Below are positions 47,349 through 58,059 of a stretch of 64,000 nucleotides of DNA, in pieces; within the stretch, counting starts at the first letter, position 1, and every line of letters starts with the position of its first letter. The stretch comes from Sphaerosporella brunnea. Lineage: Eukaryota > Ascomycota > Pezizomycetes > Pezizales > Pyronemataceae. The stretch lies in assembly GCA_008704415.1 (NCBI GenBank), contig VXIS01000139.1, forward strand, positions 49,554 to 113,553, read 5' to 3'. The notes under the pieces were generated by a model. The model searched no databases, was not told the origin of the DNA, and was given only the letters and a program-made list of their open reading frames with translations. The position numbers and the translations under genes were made by a program.

Positions 47349-49517
47349 ATGACAGATGCTATCTACCACACCGTGCCGCAAACACCACGGCCAGCCTCAC
47401 ATCCGCTTTCACCGTACTCACCGCCCGGCGTCGAGCTGGAAGAATTCGAATTTCCCAAAGACGAAGACTATTACAAATCGCGCTCTCGGCCGACACGCAT
47501 CCAGACCGCTGAATGGAGCGACGAGCGCCGCGCAAAAAAGCAGCTGGAGCTTCTACGGCACCGATTCCGGCGGAATCCGCGGCTGTGGCATATGATATGG
47601 CCGCTTCTTTTGCGGCTGCTGATTGACGTTGCCCTCTGGGCTGTGTTCCTGCTCGCGATCCTCTACACGACAAAGGTCGAGTTTTTGAACAAGAAGGAGA
47701 AATACATTTTCAACGCTGTGGGAGTGGGTCTGCCGCTCATGTTGGGGCTGAACTATAATTCGTCTTTCAAAGGCATGGCGTCGATCATGCGCTGGAAGAT
47801 TTTGGCGAGTGATAAGTTTACGCTTAGAGAGGTCAGTGCTTCTTCCCATAGCTACCCTGGAAGGTATGGCGAGGGCTGAGGTGGGGTGCCAGACCGATCT
47901 TATTTTGAGCCTGGATAGCTTTCTTGCGGTGGCCAGGCTGGGGAAGCTGTGGTTTCGGGGGGCCATCAATAGAGGAGAAACCCACTTACTTCCGGGACGC
48001 AAGCCCAGAAGAGGCATCTATATTGGAAGATCTTTAGCCTGCCTGGCCTGGATTGTATTGATGTTGGTGAGGACCTCTTGCTCTAGTAACTCAGCTGTCT
48101 TTTTTTTTCTGAGCACAACATCAGGGTTCTCAAATCGGCGTTGGTTTATTGGGATTGACCTTTGATTTCGACGGAAAAACCGAGATTTTGCATGAGAATG
48201 GCATCGTCACGGTTTCAAATTTGAATGCCTACGCGAACGGAACTGGAAATGCCACGGAAGACCGGTCGACCCTGAATGAGGCGCAATACCGTGCACATCA
48301 GTACGGCGATGGTGGGGGGGGGGAACTCTCTTCGTTTGATGAGGTCTTTGGCTGAATAGTTTGGTTGAATTCAGTGGCCCCGCAAACCATCGATGTAGTA
48401 CTCGTTGATACGGTTCCGACGGATGCTACCGCCCATGATGGAGCCGGCGTTATCTATCAATTGAAGGGGACCAACGATTGGGTGTACAGGGTAAAACAAG
48501 CTGCCATCCAAAACATTGAGGGGCAGATTTAACATATTTATACCCAGATCCAAGACTGGACCATCGACGGCGGCCGACTGCTCGCAGTCCCAACGAACCG
48601 CACCTTAACCGTCACAACGAACTGCGCAATTACTCAGGACAACGCCAACGTTAGCTACACTGGCGATCTCGAGTGGGTGCAAGATATTGATGTTCTGGTA
48701 TATTCCCCCCAGCACGCATCTTCACTATCATATATCCGCCATCTAACCAAGTGCCACCAACAGAGCGTACCCGTGGACGCAGTGTACCCTCCCTCATCCG
48801 ACGCCCTCCTCTTCCAGCACAGCACTGACCGCGCCTCTCAGAACATACGTAAACTTCGACTTCGACGGGCACCAGCGCACCTACCACTGTGGGCCGCGCT
48901 GCGCCAAAATCGGCGCACTATCACTCGACAGCAGCCCGGACCAAAACGTGCATCTCATAAACTGCAACGTCTCGGTCTCGCCCGTCTCTGGCAGCTCCCT
49001 GCAGCCGGAGCACCTCATGGATGACTCAACGGCGCTGCTCGCGGCGGGCTCGGTAGCCCTTGACGGCACGGACCGGGATCCGTTCAACTCCAGCGTCATG
49101 CTCGACCTCTCGTACCAATTCACGCGCTACAACAACCGCACGCTCTGGGGCCAGGATCCCACCGACGCAAACGAGTTCGCGAAGCGAGTCGGACGCTTTG
49201 CCGTCGGCAGCATCGCGATGCTGGATTTTTACAACGTCAACGGCTCCTCGTTCCAGATTGAGGGCGAGAAGGTGAAGCTCGGAAATGTGGGCGTTGTCCT
49301 GAAGATTAAGAGTCCGGAACTTGTAAGCCCCCCCCCCCCCGGCCCAATTTCTTCCCTTTCTTCTTACGGTAATTTTGGCTTGGGGCTGATATGGTTGTAG
49401 TGGGTCGTGATAGGAACGCTGGTGGGCACCCACGCTTTTCTTATTCCGATCGTGCTTGTGCTGGCAAGCTCGGTGAGGAAGAGGCCTACGGCAAGCTTGT
49501 GTGAATATCTTCTGTGA
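47349..49517 (+). CDS. Multi-pass membrane protein of unknown function (fungal)
   Basis: Seven exons: 47349..47831, 47893..48066, 48125..48311, 48375..48490, 48548..48697, 48783..49322, 49401..49517; 588 aa. Membrane segments are predicted by eye at ~84-106 (PLLLRLLIDVALWAVFLLA), ~121-137, ~208-232 (LACLAWIVLMLGSQIGVGLL) and ~551-574 at the C-terminus. The ~300-residue region before the last segment carries N-glycosylation sequons (NGT, NAT, NSS, NRT) and paired cysteines (YHCGPRCAKIG, NCNVS), so it is probably lumenal or extracellular. The basic N-terminal 80 residues would then be cytosolic. The topology resembles fungal membrane proteins of unassigned function with a KGMASIMRWKIL segment. 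All phases close. Function unknown. Confidence 0.8.
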
Positions 49518-50051
49518 GGTGGGTGGGTGGGGGGGAGGGTGAGAATGGCATGGCATGGGGCCGAGTTCGCGGTGGTGATACCCAGGTGTACTTTTGGATG
49601 GTGTTTTGGTGTTCCTTTTCTGGCGGGATGCAGGCAATGGTTCTATTTCAATGCAGGCGTTCAAGGGTGGTATTGGTCATAAAAGACATCTCGTAATGAA
49701 TACAGCGGGGGAGAAATGTATAAACGAGAACAATTTATCTTCAATACCCCACGTCGTAGGCCACCGCGGTCGGCGCATCACCTAGCCCACTACCAGATCA
49801 CCACCCGTCTCCTACCACCGCCGTCACATTCCGTCCACCACCGCCGGTACGTCCGCTGCACCAACCGCAACAACGCCCATGGAGGATGCTACAGCACCCA
49901 GCATGGCAACCGTCCCGAACGAACTGGTTGTTTGGAACATACTCCTAATTTCAAGCCGCGATGCGTTGAAGCTGTGCATAGGGAGACAAAACCAAAAGAT
50001 ATTGTCAAAGCACAAGCTCCACAAGATTTCTTACCAAGCCGCACATACTTA
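49518..50051. other. Intergenic region
   Basis: 3' flank of the membrane protein gene. An open frame from 49879 runs into the next element and encodes an F-box-like opening (VPNELVVWNILLISSRDALK), but it ends in MITE sequence and lacks support. Confidence 0.35.
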
Positions 50052-50531
50052 CCGTATTATCTCGGCCATAAGGCAATTTCGACGGCGCGAAACTAGTGAA
50101 AGGTGGTGGGCGATAGCGCGTGACGTATATGGAGACGCGATGGAGACGGCTCACGCCGCAACATCTCTCTGCGACACACCCTTTAAAGAACTCCACCAAA
50201 ATTTATTTCAAGTAACTGTGTGCAGTATCCCGTTGCAAAAATAGACCGCTGATCTAAAACCCAGGCTCCAGTTAACCGTGAGCGCACCGGTCCTGCAAGG
50301 TAGACAAACCAGTACTACTTGTTCCACTGTTTTTGGCTCCAAAATAGGCAATTACTGAAGCGCAGTGTTGCTGGCTGCTGTGTGAGGTTGCTGCTGAGGC
50401 TGGGGCAGTCGTCCCAATGGTCTCCTTCTCGATGCGCTGTTTAAGGGTTTCACCCACCACCTTTCTCCAGGCGCCTCCTAACTGGTCGGCTTTCGCGCCG
50501 TCGAAATTGCCTCATGGCCGAGATAATACGG
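50052..50531. mobile_element. MITE, 480 bp, ~43-bp terminal inverted repeats, TA borders
   Basis: The left end CCGTATTATCTCGGCCATAA and the reverse complement of the right end (CCGTATTATCTCGGCCATGA) continue as inverted repeats through AGGCAATTTCGACGGCGCGA. A further shared block, GAAAGGTGGTGGG, lies inward. TA is present outside both ends (50050-50051 and 50532-50533). No transposase coding was seen. Confidence 0.88.
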
Positions 50532-50536
50532 TAGTA

Positions 50537-50797
50537 CTCGTGCGGCCGGAATCATTGAACATCACGTGCCGTTCAGGGTTAGGACGCCCCGCTCGATACC
50601 CCCGATTATCTCAACAACGGCGCGACAGATCTGATTCAAATTGATGTAGTAGGAAGAATACGCGAAAATAAACCCTATTCTGGTGTCCAAAAATCAGCCG
50701 TTGTCTGTGTCATCAACGCTGGCCTGGCTCCGCCACGTTGAAAATATAACCCTAACCCTGGGAGGCACGTGATGTTCAATGATTCCGGCCGCACGAG
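50537..50797. mobile_element. MITE, 261 bp, ~46-bp terminal inverted repeats, TA borders
   Basis: The left end CTCGTGCGGCCGGAATCATT and the reverse complement of the right end are identical over the first ~34 bp (through GAACATCACGTGC). They diverge briefly and match again at the CAGGGTTAG block. TA flanks both ends (50535-50536 and 50798-50799). It lies 5 bp from the previous element: TA-G-TA is all that separates them. Confidence 0.88.
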
Positions 50798-51102
50798 TAA
50801 AGTCCTTTGCAAGGGACGGACATTGGAGCAGAGCAAGAGCAGTTTCAGCACATGGGAGCATTAGTGGAGGTCTTGAGTCTTGACCCAACCACCTTTCGTT
50901 TCCACAGTTTTTTTGTCTGTCCCTCAGTATGCACAGACTCGGGGTGGAGAGAATGGGAAATTATTTGGCTTTGTACTTGAATGTCACACGATAAAATACG
51001 GGGTATCGTAGATAAATTATTTTTCGCGGGGTATCCGGCGAATTTCGCAAAATTTACGGGGTATGGGGCATAAAAGCCGGTATATAAAACAAAATGCACG
51101 GG
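50798..51102. repeat. Flanking DNA with a second copy of the CGGGGTAT dispersed repeat
   Basis: Positions ~50993-51072 carry TACGGGGTATCG, CGCGGGGTATCCGGCGAATT and TTACGGGGTATGGGGC. These blocks occur in the same order and spacing as at 37898-37992. The repeat ends directly beside the truncated end of the ALG1 pseudogene. Confidence 0.7.
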
Positions 51103-52062
51103 GACTGAGTTCGGGTGGAGGAAGCTTTCGGAGCCGACGCGGCGGTCGTACTCCACCAGTGCCCGCAAGAGGATGAAGTCTTCGTCTGCGGTCCAGGAGG
51201 TCGAGCAGAGCTTCATTTGCCCGGAGAGAAGCTTCGCGGCTTAGGGCACTGTTTCGGGGTTGGAGGGGAGGAAGTCGCTGCGTTCTGGCTGAAAGTGGGT
51301 GGTTGGTCGTAGATTGTGTAAATCGGCGTTTTCAGACTCCTGGAGGTGCTTGTTCATGGATTGAGTGACGGTGAAGTTGACGTCTGCGCCCCGGCCGAAG
51401 ATGAGCTCGTACCTAGAGAGGACTTGCGTCAATCATAGATCGGAGTGGCCACACACAGCTTCGATCATGGGGTGATCACCCGATTTCATCCCAGCATGCT
51501 GTATCCGAAATTATGCCAATCCACCACGAGCTTCTGTCCCCGCAACACAGTTACCAGCTTTGCCACAGCCAACGTCGGGATAGCAGGCAGGTTCTGCAAC
51601 AGTAGATATCCGGCCATGTCGGGGATGTCGTATAGCAGCATTTGCAACAGCGAAGCGAGCTGGAAGATAGCCTTGAAAGGAGCATAGATGATGAATTTAA
51701 TGGGCGTCGAGGTATCGAGCATCTTCGGCGGCGTCTTCAGCGGGCGAATCGTGGTGGAGGGCTCCGGCCGGGGCTGAGATTCTGGGGTTCAGTGTCAACA
51801 GCTTATCCCAAGCTCCGAACACCTCCAGCTAAAGCTATCAACGACGGCATACCATTGTATCCAACGAGATCCCCAATACCTCCCTTGCGAGCTACCGAGA
51901 GGGAATGATACTTCTGCTGATATCACCGAGCACAACCCGCGGCTTCTCCCTGGCTGCTGGGTTGTGTCGAATAGGAAGACATAGCATGAGAAAGATTGTA
52001 AGCGAGAGGGAAATGGCAAGGAAAACTGTTGCCCAGGGTTGGAATGCCAAGATAACGTCCAT
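51103..52062 (-). pseudogene. ALG1: Decayed, 3'-truncated copy of ALG1 (chitobiosyldiphosphodolichol beta-mannosyltransferase)
   Basis: On the minus strand, successive frames encode ALG1 in the right order. They are a membrane-anchor start (MDVILAFQPWATVFLA ... PRVVLGDI, 52062 down); YHSLSVARKGGIGDLVGYN; KFIIYAPFKAIFQLASLL with NLPAIPTLAVAKLV, VLRGQKLVVDWHNFGYSML; MKSGDHPMIEA; and YELIFGRGADVNFTVTQSMN, TSWTADEDFILL. Defects: about 13 bases are missing where the conserved PRMQ of the GDIGRSPRMQYH motif should be (near 51914), which shifts the frame. A second shift lies between NPRISAP and the PPK-like segment (~51770), a third after FGYSML (~51490), and an in-frame stop near 51242. The C-terminal half (donor-binding region) is absent. 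The working enzyme adds the first mannose to GlcNAc2-PP-dolichol and is essential in yeast, so an intact copy should exist elsewhere. Confidence 0.85.
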
Positions 52063-52458
52063 GGGGTTGTTGTTGTTGTGTGCTCGTGCATGTGCCGGGT
52101 GTCGGGAGTCTGCATGCGGAACACGTTGCTCGACAACGCAAAGCCACAGATCGAGATAGAATCTACCCTACCTACACCAACAAAAAAAACAATCGATCAT
52201 CATGGTGAAAGCCAAAGAGTCATCGCTATATGCTTCTCCAGCCCCAGATACGCCGTCCAGCTCCTTAGCCATGGGAGATCACTGCACCAACAGTCCCCCA
52301 CTAGGTCCGTCCCGGCGCGATGACGTATGCGGGGTATCCATAACTGACGGGTAGAAATGGAAATTTCAAAACAGATCCCTCTGAGCGTTCTTCTGGAGTG
52401 AGCACCCTTTCGATAAGAGCTCGCGCTTTGCTGCCAGATTACTGAAGAACTTATGTAG
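52063..52458. other. Region upstream of the dienelactone hydrolase exons
   Basis: It probably contains the hydrolase's first exon, which I could not define. A candidate is MGDHCTNSPPL beginning at ~52273, but the splice phase to the exon at 52459 does not match. A good AG acceptor precedes 52459. Confidence 0.4.
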
Positions 52459-53600
52459 GAGATTGTGAAGCTCAGTGAGACTGAGGTGTGCTCTTGCTAT
52501 GCTCCTTTGATGGTGCTGCCTGCCGAGGCCCAGCTTCTCACCAAGGCGGTTACAGGTATACATCTCGAAGCCAGGCAACTCAGAGAGCCATGGGACTTGT
52601 CTATTACTGCTGCTTACAAACGGCGTCGGCTTGCATTCCGTCAACAACCAAGTTCAGGCGGATTACTTTGCGAAGGCTGGCTATTTTGTCGCCATGCCGG
52701 ATTTGTAGGTGCAAGTCACATTAAAAGCCACTTTTAGGGCGCTGACCATCATCATTGTTCATAGATTTCATGGTTTGTCATCAAAGTCCAGCTTGGACAG
52801 CCGTGGGAGCTCATATCACTGCAGGCGATCCAGCACCCAACGCCGCAAGCGTAACCGCAGAGGCCGAAGAAGATATGAATCTTTTGGATCAGATCAAGAT
52901 GAAAGCGGTTGAGGGTATCAAAGGATTTATGATCGGTCCGTGACATGTTGCAGTATCTGGTTGGTTGATTCCTGACGTTTTCAACTAGACATGTGGCTTG
53001 CTCGTCACACCCCCGAAAACACCATGCCCATCATTGACAGTGTTCTGAAAGAGGTCCAAGAAAAGTACGGCGATAAGAGTTACACGATTTCTCTAGGAAC
53101 ATACGTTGTTGGCTACTGCTTTGGAGGGAAATACGCCTTGAGGCTGGCCGGTACCGACAAAATTGTTGCGGCGGCTGTAGCTCACCGTAAATTCCCTTCC
53201 AATATTCCTCAAGCACCAGTTAATTCCTTCATAGCTACAATGACTTCCAAGGAAGACATAGAGGGCGTGAAGCAGCCTATCACCTTTGCATGCGTTGGTA
53301 AGTAAGACTTATTCCGAGTGATATCCAATGCTCATCCATGTTATCAGAGGGTGATCCGCATTTTCCAGACGATTTCAGAGAGGAAGCGCGTCAGTTTTTT
53401 AAAGAGCATAAGTTGGAGCATGAAATGAGGGTCTACAAGGACGTTCCACATGGTAAGTCCTGCAGACTGTGTTAGGTTGGTAGCTTTGTGATTGATCCAC
53501 TGAAGGTTTTGCTGTATACGGAAGCTATCCTGACTATCACATTAAGTCTTCTCAGGAAGAGGCTTTTGAGCAGTTCGTTCAGTTTCTAGATAGGCATTGA
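52459..53600 (+). CDS. Dienelactone hydrolase family protein (5' exon not resolved)
   Basis: Exons 52459..52485, 52556..52704, 52765..52772, 52825..52935, 52989..53186, 53235..53297, 53348..53452, 53506..53600; about 250 aa are seen. The N-terminal exon is unresolved, so this start is an exon start. The spliced protein reads EIVKLSETE-VYISKP, GVGLHSVNNQVQADYFAKAG, AMPDL-FH-GDPAPN, then GYCFGGK with the nucleophile Cys, the EGDPHF Asp and the VPHGF His of the dienelactone hydrolase triad. The third exon listed is only 8 nt and encodes F-H with split codons. Without it an apparent in-frame stop follows PDL, so this gene could easily be misread as broken. The substrate is unknown; family members hydrolyse lactones and similar esters. 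Confidence 0.85.
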
Positions 53601-53967
53601 CAGAGCAGAGTCCCGAATGGCCAATCGCGGGCAGCAGTTCCTAGATTAAAAAATTGACCTTTGTGCACGTTAATCATACATGTAGCATTTACATTGCTAA
53701 GTGCCTTTAAAAACGCCAGTCCTTTTAGCAAAAGTGACACGAAACCCTCGACGCGCCAGTACACCGAGGGGAGGCAGATCTCGTCGAAGAAAAAGCGAAC
53801 CCGAGTGCTCTTCGGTGAGTGGAATTTCAGGGCTCCCTAAAGCGGCTAGCGCCTTTGGAGCCTCACTGTGCCCCACCACCAGCTTCTAGCCTCAAACCAA
53901 GACCTAACAAACACGCTTCACCTTTACGCCATCTTTATCAGAATTCACAATCCAGGCATCCCTCAAC
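53601..53967. other. Intergenic region
   Basis: 3' flank of the hydrolase and promoter of UBP14. A 60-codon open frame exists on each strand but shows no domain. No repeat was recognised. Confidence 0.35.
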
Positions 53968-56653
53968 ATGAGCTGCCCTCATGTTGTTGAAGCTCGTAAA
54001 AATTCACCACCACGGCATTCAACATCAGAAGCTAACTTAGGCAAATAGGTCTTCAGCCTCCCAGAGCTAGCCAGAGCGTTCACAGGGAAGACTGTACTCA
54101 GTGTTTCGATAGTATTGTGAGATTTGCCTTCTGGGGACGAAGATAACCCTCAACTGACAGTGAGGACCAGGACGAGCCCGAAGGACTGAACGTTTGCTTG
54201 AGTTGCTTCAACGGCGGGTGCATTGGCGACAGAAACCATGCGGAACTACATCAGAAGCTCTCCGGCCATCCACTTGTCCTTAATATTCGTCGGACTAAGA
54301 AGCCTAAGGTCGAGGTCAGTTGATGCGATCTCTACGTCACAACAAATAGCTAAGGAAAACCGCAGCGCGAAGAGCCACCCAAGAAGATGTCTAAGCTTGC
54401 TATCGCTGCCGAAACCGAGAATGATCGCTACGACACCCATACATCAGTGTTTTGCTACGGTTGTAGTGGGAAGGAGATCGAGAGGACAACTGGGAATGTA
54501 CGCCGAAAGAATACTCCTGTTGGAAGCTCAACAAATGCTGACTTCTTCAGCTGCCAGCAGTTATCGATGGAGTCATGTCTGCAATGACCTTCGCCAGACA
54601 GACGGAAGTCCAAGCTTGGGAGCAAGAGATCAACCCCTGTGAACATACTCTTTGCCTTGAGCAGGAAGCGTCCAAGCAGCTTGAGTCTCAGAGTAAGTCG
54701 TCAAACCTGCTGTCAGCCTTTGCTAACCGCTACAGACCTGGCTCATTGTGCCAACTGTGACCTGAAGGAGAACCTTTGGCTCTGCTTACAGTGTGGAAAC
54801 CTCGGTTGTGGGCGGGCCCAATTCGGCGGCGTAGGTGGGAACTCTCATGGTTTGGCGCATTTCGATACCACCCAGCATCCAGTGGCCGTCAAACTTGGTT
54901 CAATCACACCGGAAGGAAATTGTGACATATACTGCTACTCCTGCAATGACGAAAAGAGCGATCCCGAAATCCAGGCCCACCTTCATCACTGGGGAATCGA
55001 CATCGCTGAGAGGGAAAAGACCGAGAAGAGTTTGACGGAGATGCAAATTGAGCAGAACCTCCGCTGGGAGTTTTCGATGACGTCCGAAGATGGAAAGGAG
55101 TTAAAGCCTCTGTTCGGGCCTGGTTTTACCGGTTTGAAGAACTTGGGCAACTCCTGTTATCTGGCTAGCACATTGCAGTGTCTATTTGCTTTGCCGTCCT
55201 TCAAGGAGAGGTATTATGAAAAGGTGAAGTCGTCTCTGCTAGAGGTTTTAAACCCCGCGGAGGACCTGGAAACGCAGCTCCGAAAGATCGCAGATGGCTT
55301 GTTGTCAGGAAGGTACTCCAAGCCTGATTCCGATGTTGCAAGCGAATACTCTACCGAGCTGCCGCATCAGAAAGGACTTGCTCCAGCAATGCTCAAGGCG
55401 CTGATAGGAAAGGATCATGAGGAGTTTTCGACCATGCGTCAACAGGATGCATTTGAGCTGCTGTTGCACCTCTTCAGTCACATTGAGCGCTCTAGACATC
55501 CTGAAGGGTTGGAAGACCCTGTGTCAGACTTCAGGTTTGTGTTGGAACAGCGGTTAGAGTGCCTGGGATGCCACAAGGTCGCGTACAGGACCGACACCCA
55601 AGACAATATCTCGGTCTCTGTTCCGGCAAGACGGATTAAAACTCCAGACGTTGTGATGGATGGCGTCGGTGAAGCAGAGGCCGGAAAGGACAAGAAGGAC
55701 ACCTTCGAACCCGTCACGATCAAAGAGTGTCTGGACATTTTCACTGCCGACGAGCTGGTTCAGTTCACCTGCAAGTCTTGTGGTAGCAAACAGGGTGCCA
55801 AAAAGTAAGCACACTGCTCTCCATATTTGTGGTAATCTGACGATAAATCTCTAGGCGTTCTGGATTCAAGACATTTCCGAAGGTTCTGGCAATTAACTGT
55901 CGCCGCTTCGATATAGTCAATTGGGTTCCTATGAAGCTCGATATTCCGGTAATAGTTGAGGATGGCGCGCTTTCTCTCGATAAGTACCTCTCTTCTGGTC
56001 TTCGGCCCGGAGAAGAGCTGCTTCCGGATGACCAAGGCGAAGACAACCCGGCCTTCATACCAAACGAAGCCGCAATGTCCCAGCTCGAAGCGATGGGATT
56101 CCCCAAACACCGTTGTGAGAAAGCTCTCTACAACACTGGAAACTCGGATACTGAGCAAGCCATGAACTGGCTCTTTGGTCACATGGAAGATCCTGATATC
56201 GACGAGCCCCTCGTCATTTCCTCGGGAGGTGGCGGCGCGAAAGCCGGCCCCAGCCAAGACCAGATCGATATAGTCACTGGAATGGGTTTCACAGCGGCTC
56301 AGGCCAAGAAGGCACTGAAGGAATGCAACGGAAACGTGGAAGCTGCTGTTGAATGGATCTTTGGACACATGGACGACAACTTCGACGATGACCAGCCAAT
56401 GCTCGAAGCACCCAAGGAAAAGAGCGATCCCGGAAGCCAAGAACTTCCAGCCGAATTCAAGCTCAACAGCATTATCTGTCACAAGGGCGGCAGTATTCAT
56501 GCTGGCCACTATGTGGCCTTCATCCGTAAGGAATTGGAGGACGGTGAGAGCTGGGTCTTGTTCAATGATGAGAAGGTGGTCCAGAGCGGTGATGCCGAGG
56601 AGATGAAGAAGTTTGCGTATGTTCCCCGCTCACGATGTACTTACGGTTACTAA
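53968..56653 (+). CDS. UBP14: Ubiquitin carboxyl-terminal hydrolase Ubp14 (USP5/isopeptidase T family)
   Basis: Seven exons: 53968..53995, 54049..54116, 54165..54314, 54366..54497, 54551..54692, 54736..55804, 55855..56653; 795 aa. The start is MSCPHVVEARLQPP, then an N-terminal Cys/His zinc domain (DCTQCFDSI, VCLSCFNGGC, NHAELH). The UBP zinc finger follows (CANCDLKENLWLCLQCGNLG, HFDTTQHPVAV). The catalytic core has Cys box GLKNLGNSCYLASTLQCL and His box GGSIHAGHYVAFIRKE, with two UBA domains between them (MSQLEAMGFPKHRCEKALYN; GMGFTAAQAKKALKECNGN). This order is that of Ubp14/USP5, which disassembles free polyubiquitin chains and recycles ubiquitin. All phases close and the catalytic residues are intact. 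Confidence 0.95.
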
Positions 56654-57504
56654 GAGATTTTAGATATGTTTATTTCTTCAAGAGGGCTTAAAAACGGTGT
56701 GTCTGGCATTTAGTTGGAACCCGGTAGCTATTTTTCCGGATGGCTTTTGGGTTGGAGTTCATCGGAATGGGTGGTGATTTGTGAAAAATTCAATAGCTGT
56801 GTTACTACTAGAAATAAATATGTAGTGCTAAAATGGCGCCACTCAATTTTGATTTATTCACATGATTTCTGCGTGAAGTGTCACTAGGATTACCACACAG
56901 CAGCAAGCCGCGGGGTTGGGCCGAAATTCGGGGCGTTGCTGAAGAACAGTAGAAGATAGTAGGGATCGAATCTTTCGCCTCGCTTGCGTAGGTTATACGT
57001 TCGTGACTGTAAGATTTCTAAGGTTTCGCCCAAAAATACCGCGATCTAATACCGCTCAAAAAAGACTCAAAAAATAGCTTTCTCGTGACATTTTTAAATG
57101 CGGATCACTCGTTTTCTTTAGCTTTGCTATGGTTTTTCTATAGTTTGACGTAATCTTGGGTAACTTTACGTATTTAACTGAAATTGTACCGTACGAAAAA
57201 ATTGTATATCATCTTCTTAGACCACTAGAAGATAGGTGGGTGATGCCTTGTGATTGATTCAGTACCACCAAAAAAGGTAAAACAGTATCAAACGCATGAG
57301 CTGAGCCCGTGCGAGCCGAATAGCTGGTGAGCCGAGCTGGCTCAAGCCGGTTGCGCTGTGAGCCGAGCTTTGGCTCGAGCCTTTTAGTGCGGGTAGATGT
57401 TAGATTTGATGATGCAACATACAAACGTCGAGCGGTTAGTCCGGCGTGGAACGACAAAATTCGACCCGATTCCACGACGCTTCCAAAAAAGCATTCGCTT
57501 TCAC
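56654..57504. other. Intergenic region with a GAGCC-rich stretch
   Basis: 3' flank of UBP14, then AT-rich DNA. Positions ~57290-57382 hold many GAGCCGAG / CTCGAGCC words; similar words occur at 59325-59425 on the far side of the Tc1-type element, so both may belong to element ends. No coding region is supported. Confidence 0.45.
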
Positions 57505-57949
57505 CTGCCCACTTGAGTGGTGGAAAGCAAATGAACATGACTATCCCATCATTGCAAAAATGGCACGCGTTAATCTTGCGATTCCCACCTCCATCGTTCC
57601 CAGTGAGCAGTAGGCTGTCCTAACCCTCGCTTTCCATGCGAACGCTTTTTGCTAATCGTCACGGTGGTGGGGCGGGAGATATTATTACCAAGAAGCGTAA
57701 CCGCTTGCTGGAAGAATCCAGCAGCGCCGTTTTGCTGCTTCAAAGCTGGCTTAAGCAGAAGAGTGTGAACGATTGGGATCTCTACGGACTCACTGACTCC
57801 CTCGACCAGCAGGAGGATGGGATGGAGGTGGACAGCACGGGTTCTGTCGAGGCGCAGGCAGAGGTCTTTCAGGCCGAGGGAATGGACGCCGAGCAGGAAG
57901 GAGCCCTTGAAGGGTTTGACTCCGGGTCTGACTTGCCAGATATACACTG
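57505..57949 (+). pseudogene. hAT transposase C-terminal fragment
   Basis: The first frame encodes CPLEWWKANEHDYPIIAKMA and NLAIPTSIVPSEQ, the hAT dimerisation motif (xPLxWW ... P.LxxMAxxxLxIPxSS), ending at a stop near 57611. From 57636 another frame gives DIITKKRNRLLEESSSAVLL and LQSWLKQKS, then an acidic tail to the stop at 57950. The RxRL ... LLQSWL pattern follows the dimerisation motif in hAT transposases. The two frames and missing N-terminal catalytic part mark it as a dead fragment. Confidence 0.7.
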
Positions 57950-58059
57950 ATAACGCTGCGCACGAGGCTTTTTGCACAGTCGAAAAACTTGGGTGATGAG
58001 ATGACCGGTTGCATCACAAGTAGATAGGCGACAGAATTCTCTCTCGTTTCTCAACAACC

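Noticed and set aside
49879..50244. F-box-like frame (VPNELVVWNILL)
   Set aside because: The frame runs into a MITE at 50052, lacks downstream repeats, and the match is short.
52273..52305. MGDHCTNSPPL as first exon of the dienelactone hydrolase
   Set aside because: Its best donor is in phase 1 while the acceptor at 52459 needs phase 0, so it was left unassigned.
53697..53889. 60-codon frames on both strands between the hydrolase and UBP14
   Set aside because: No recognisable domain; lengths expected by chance.
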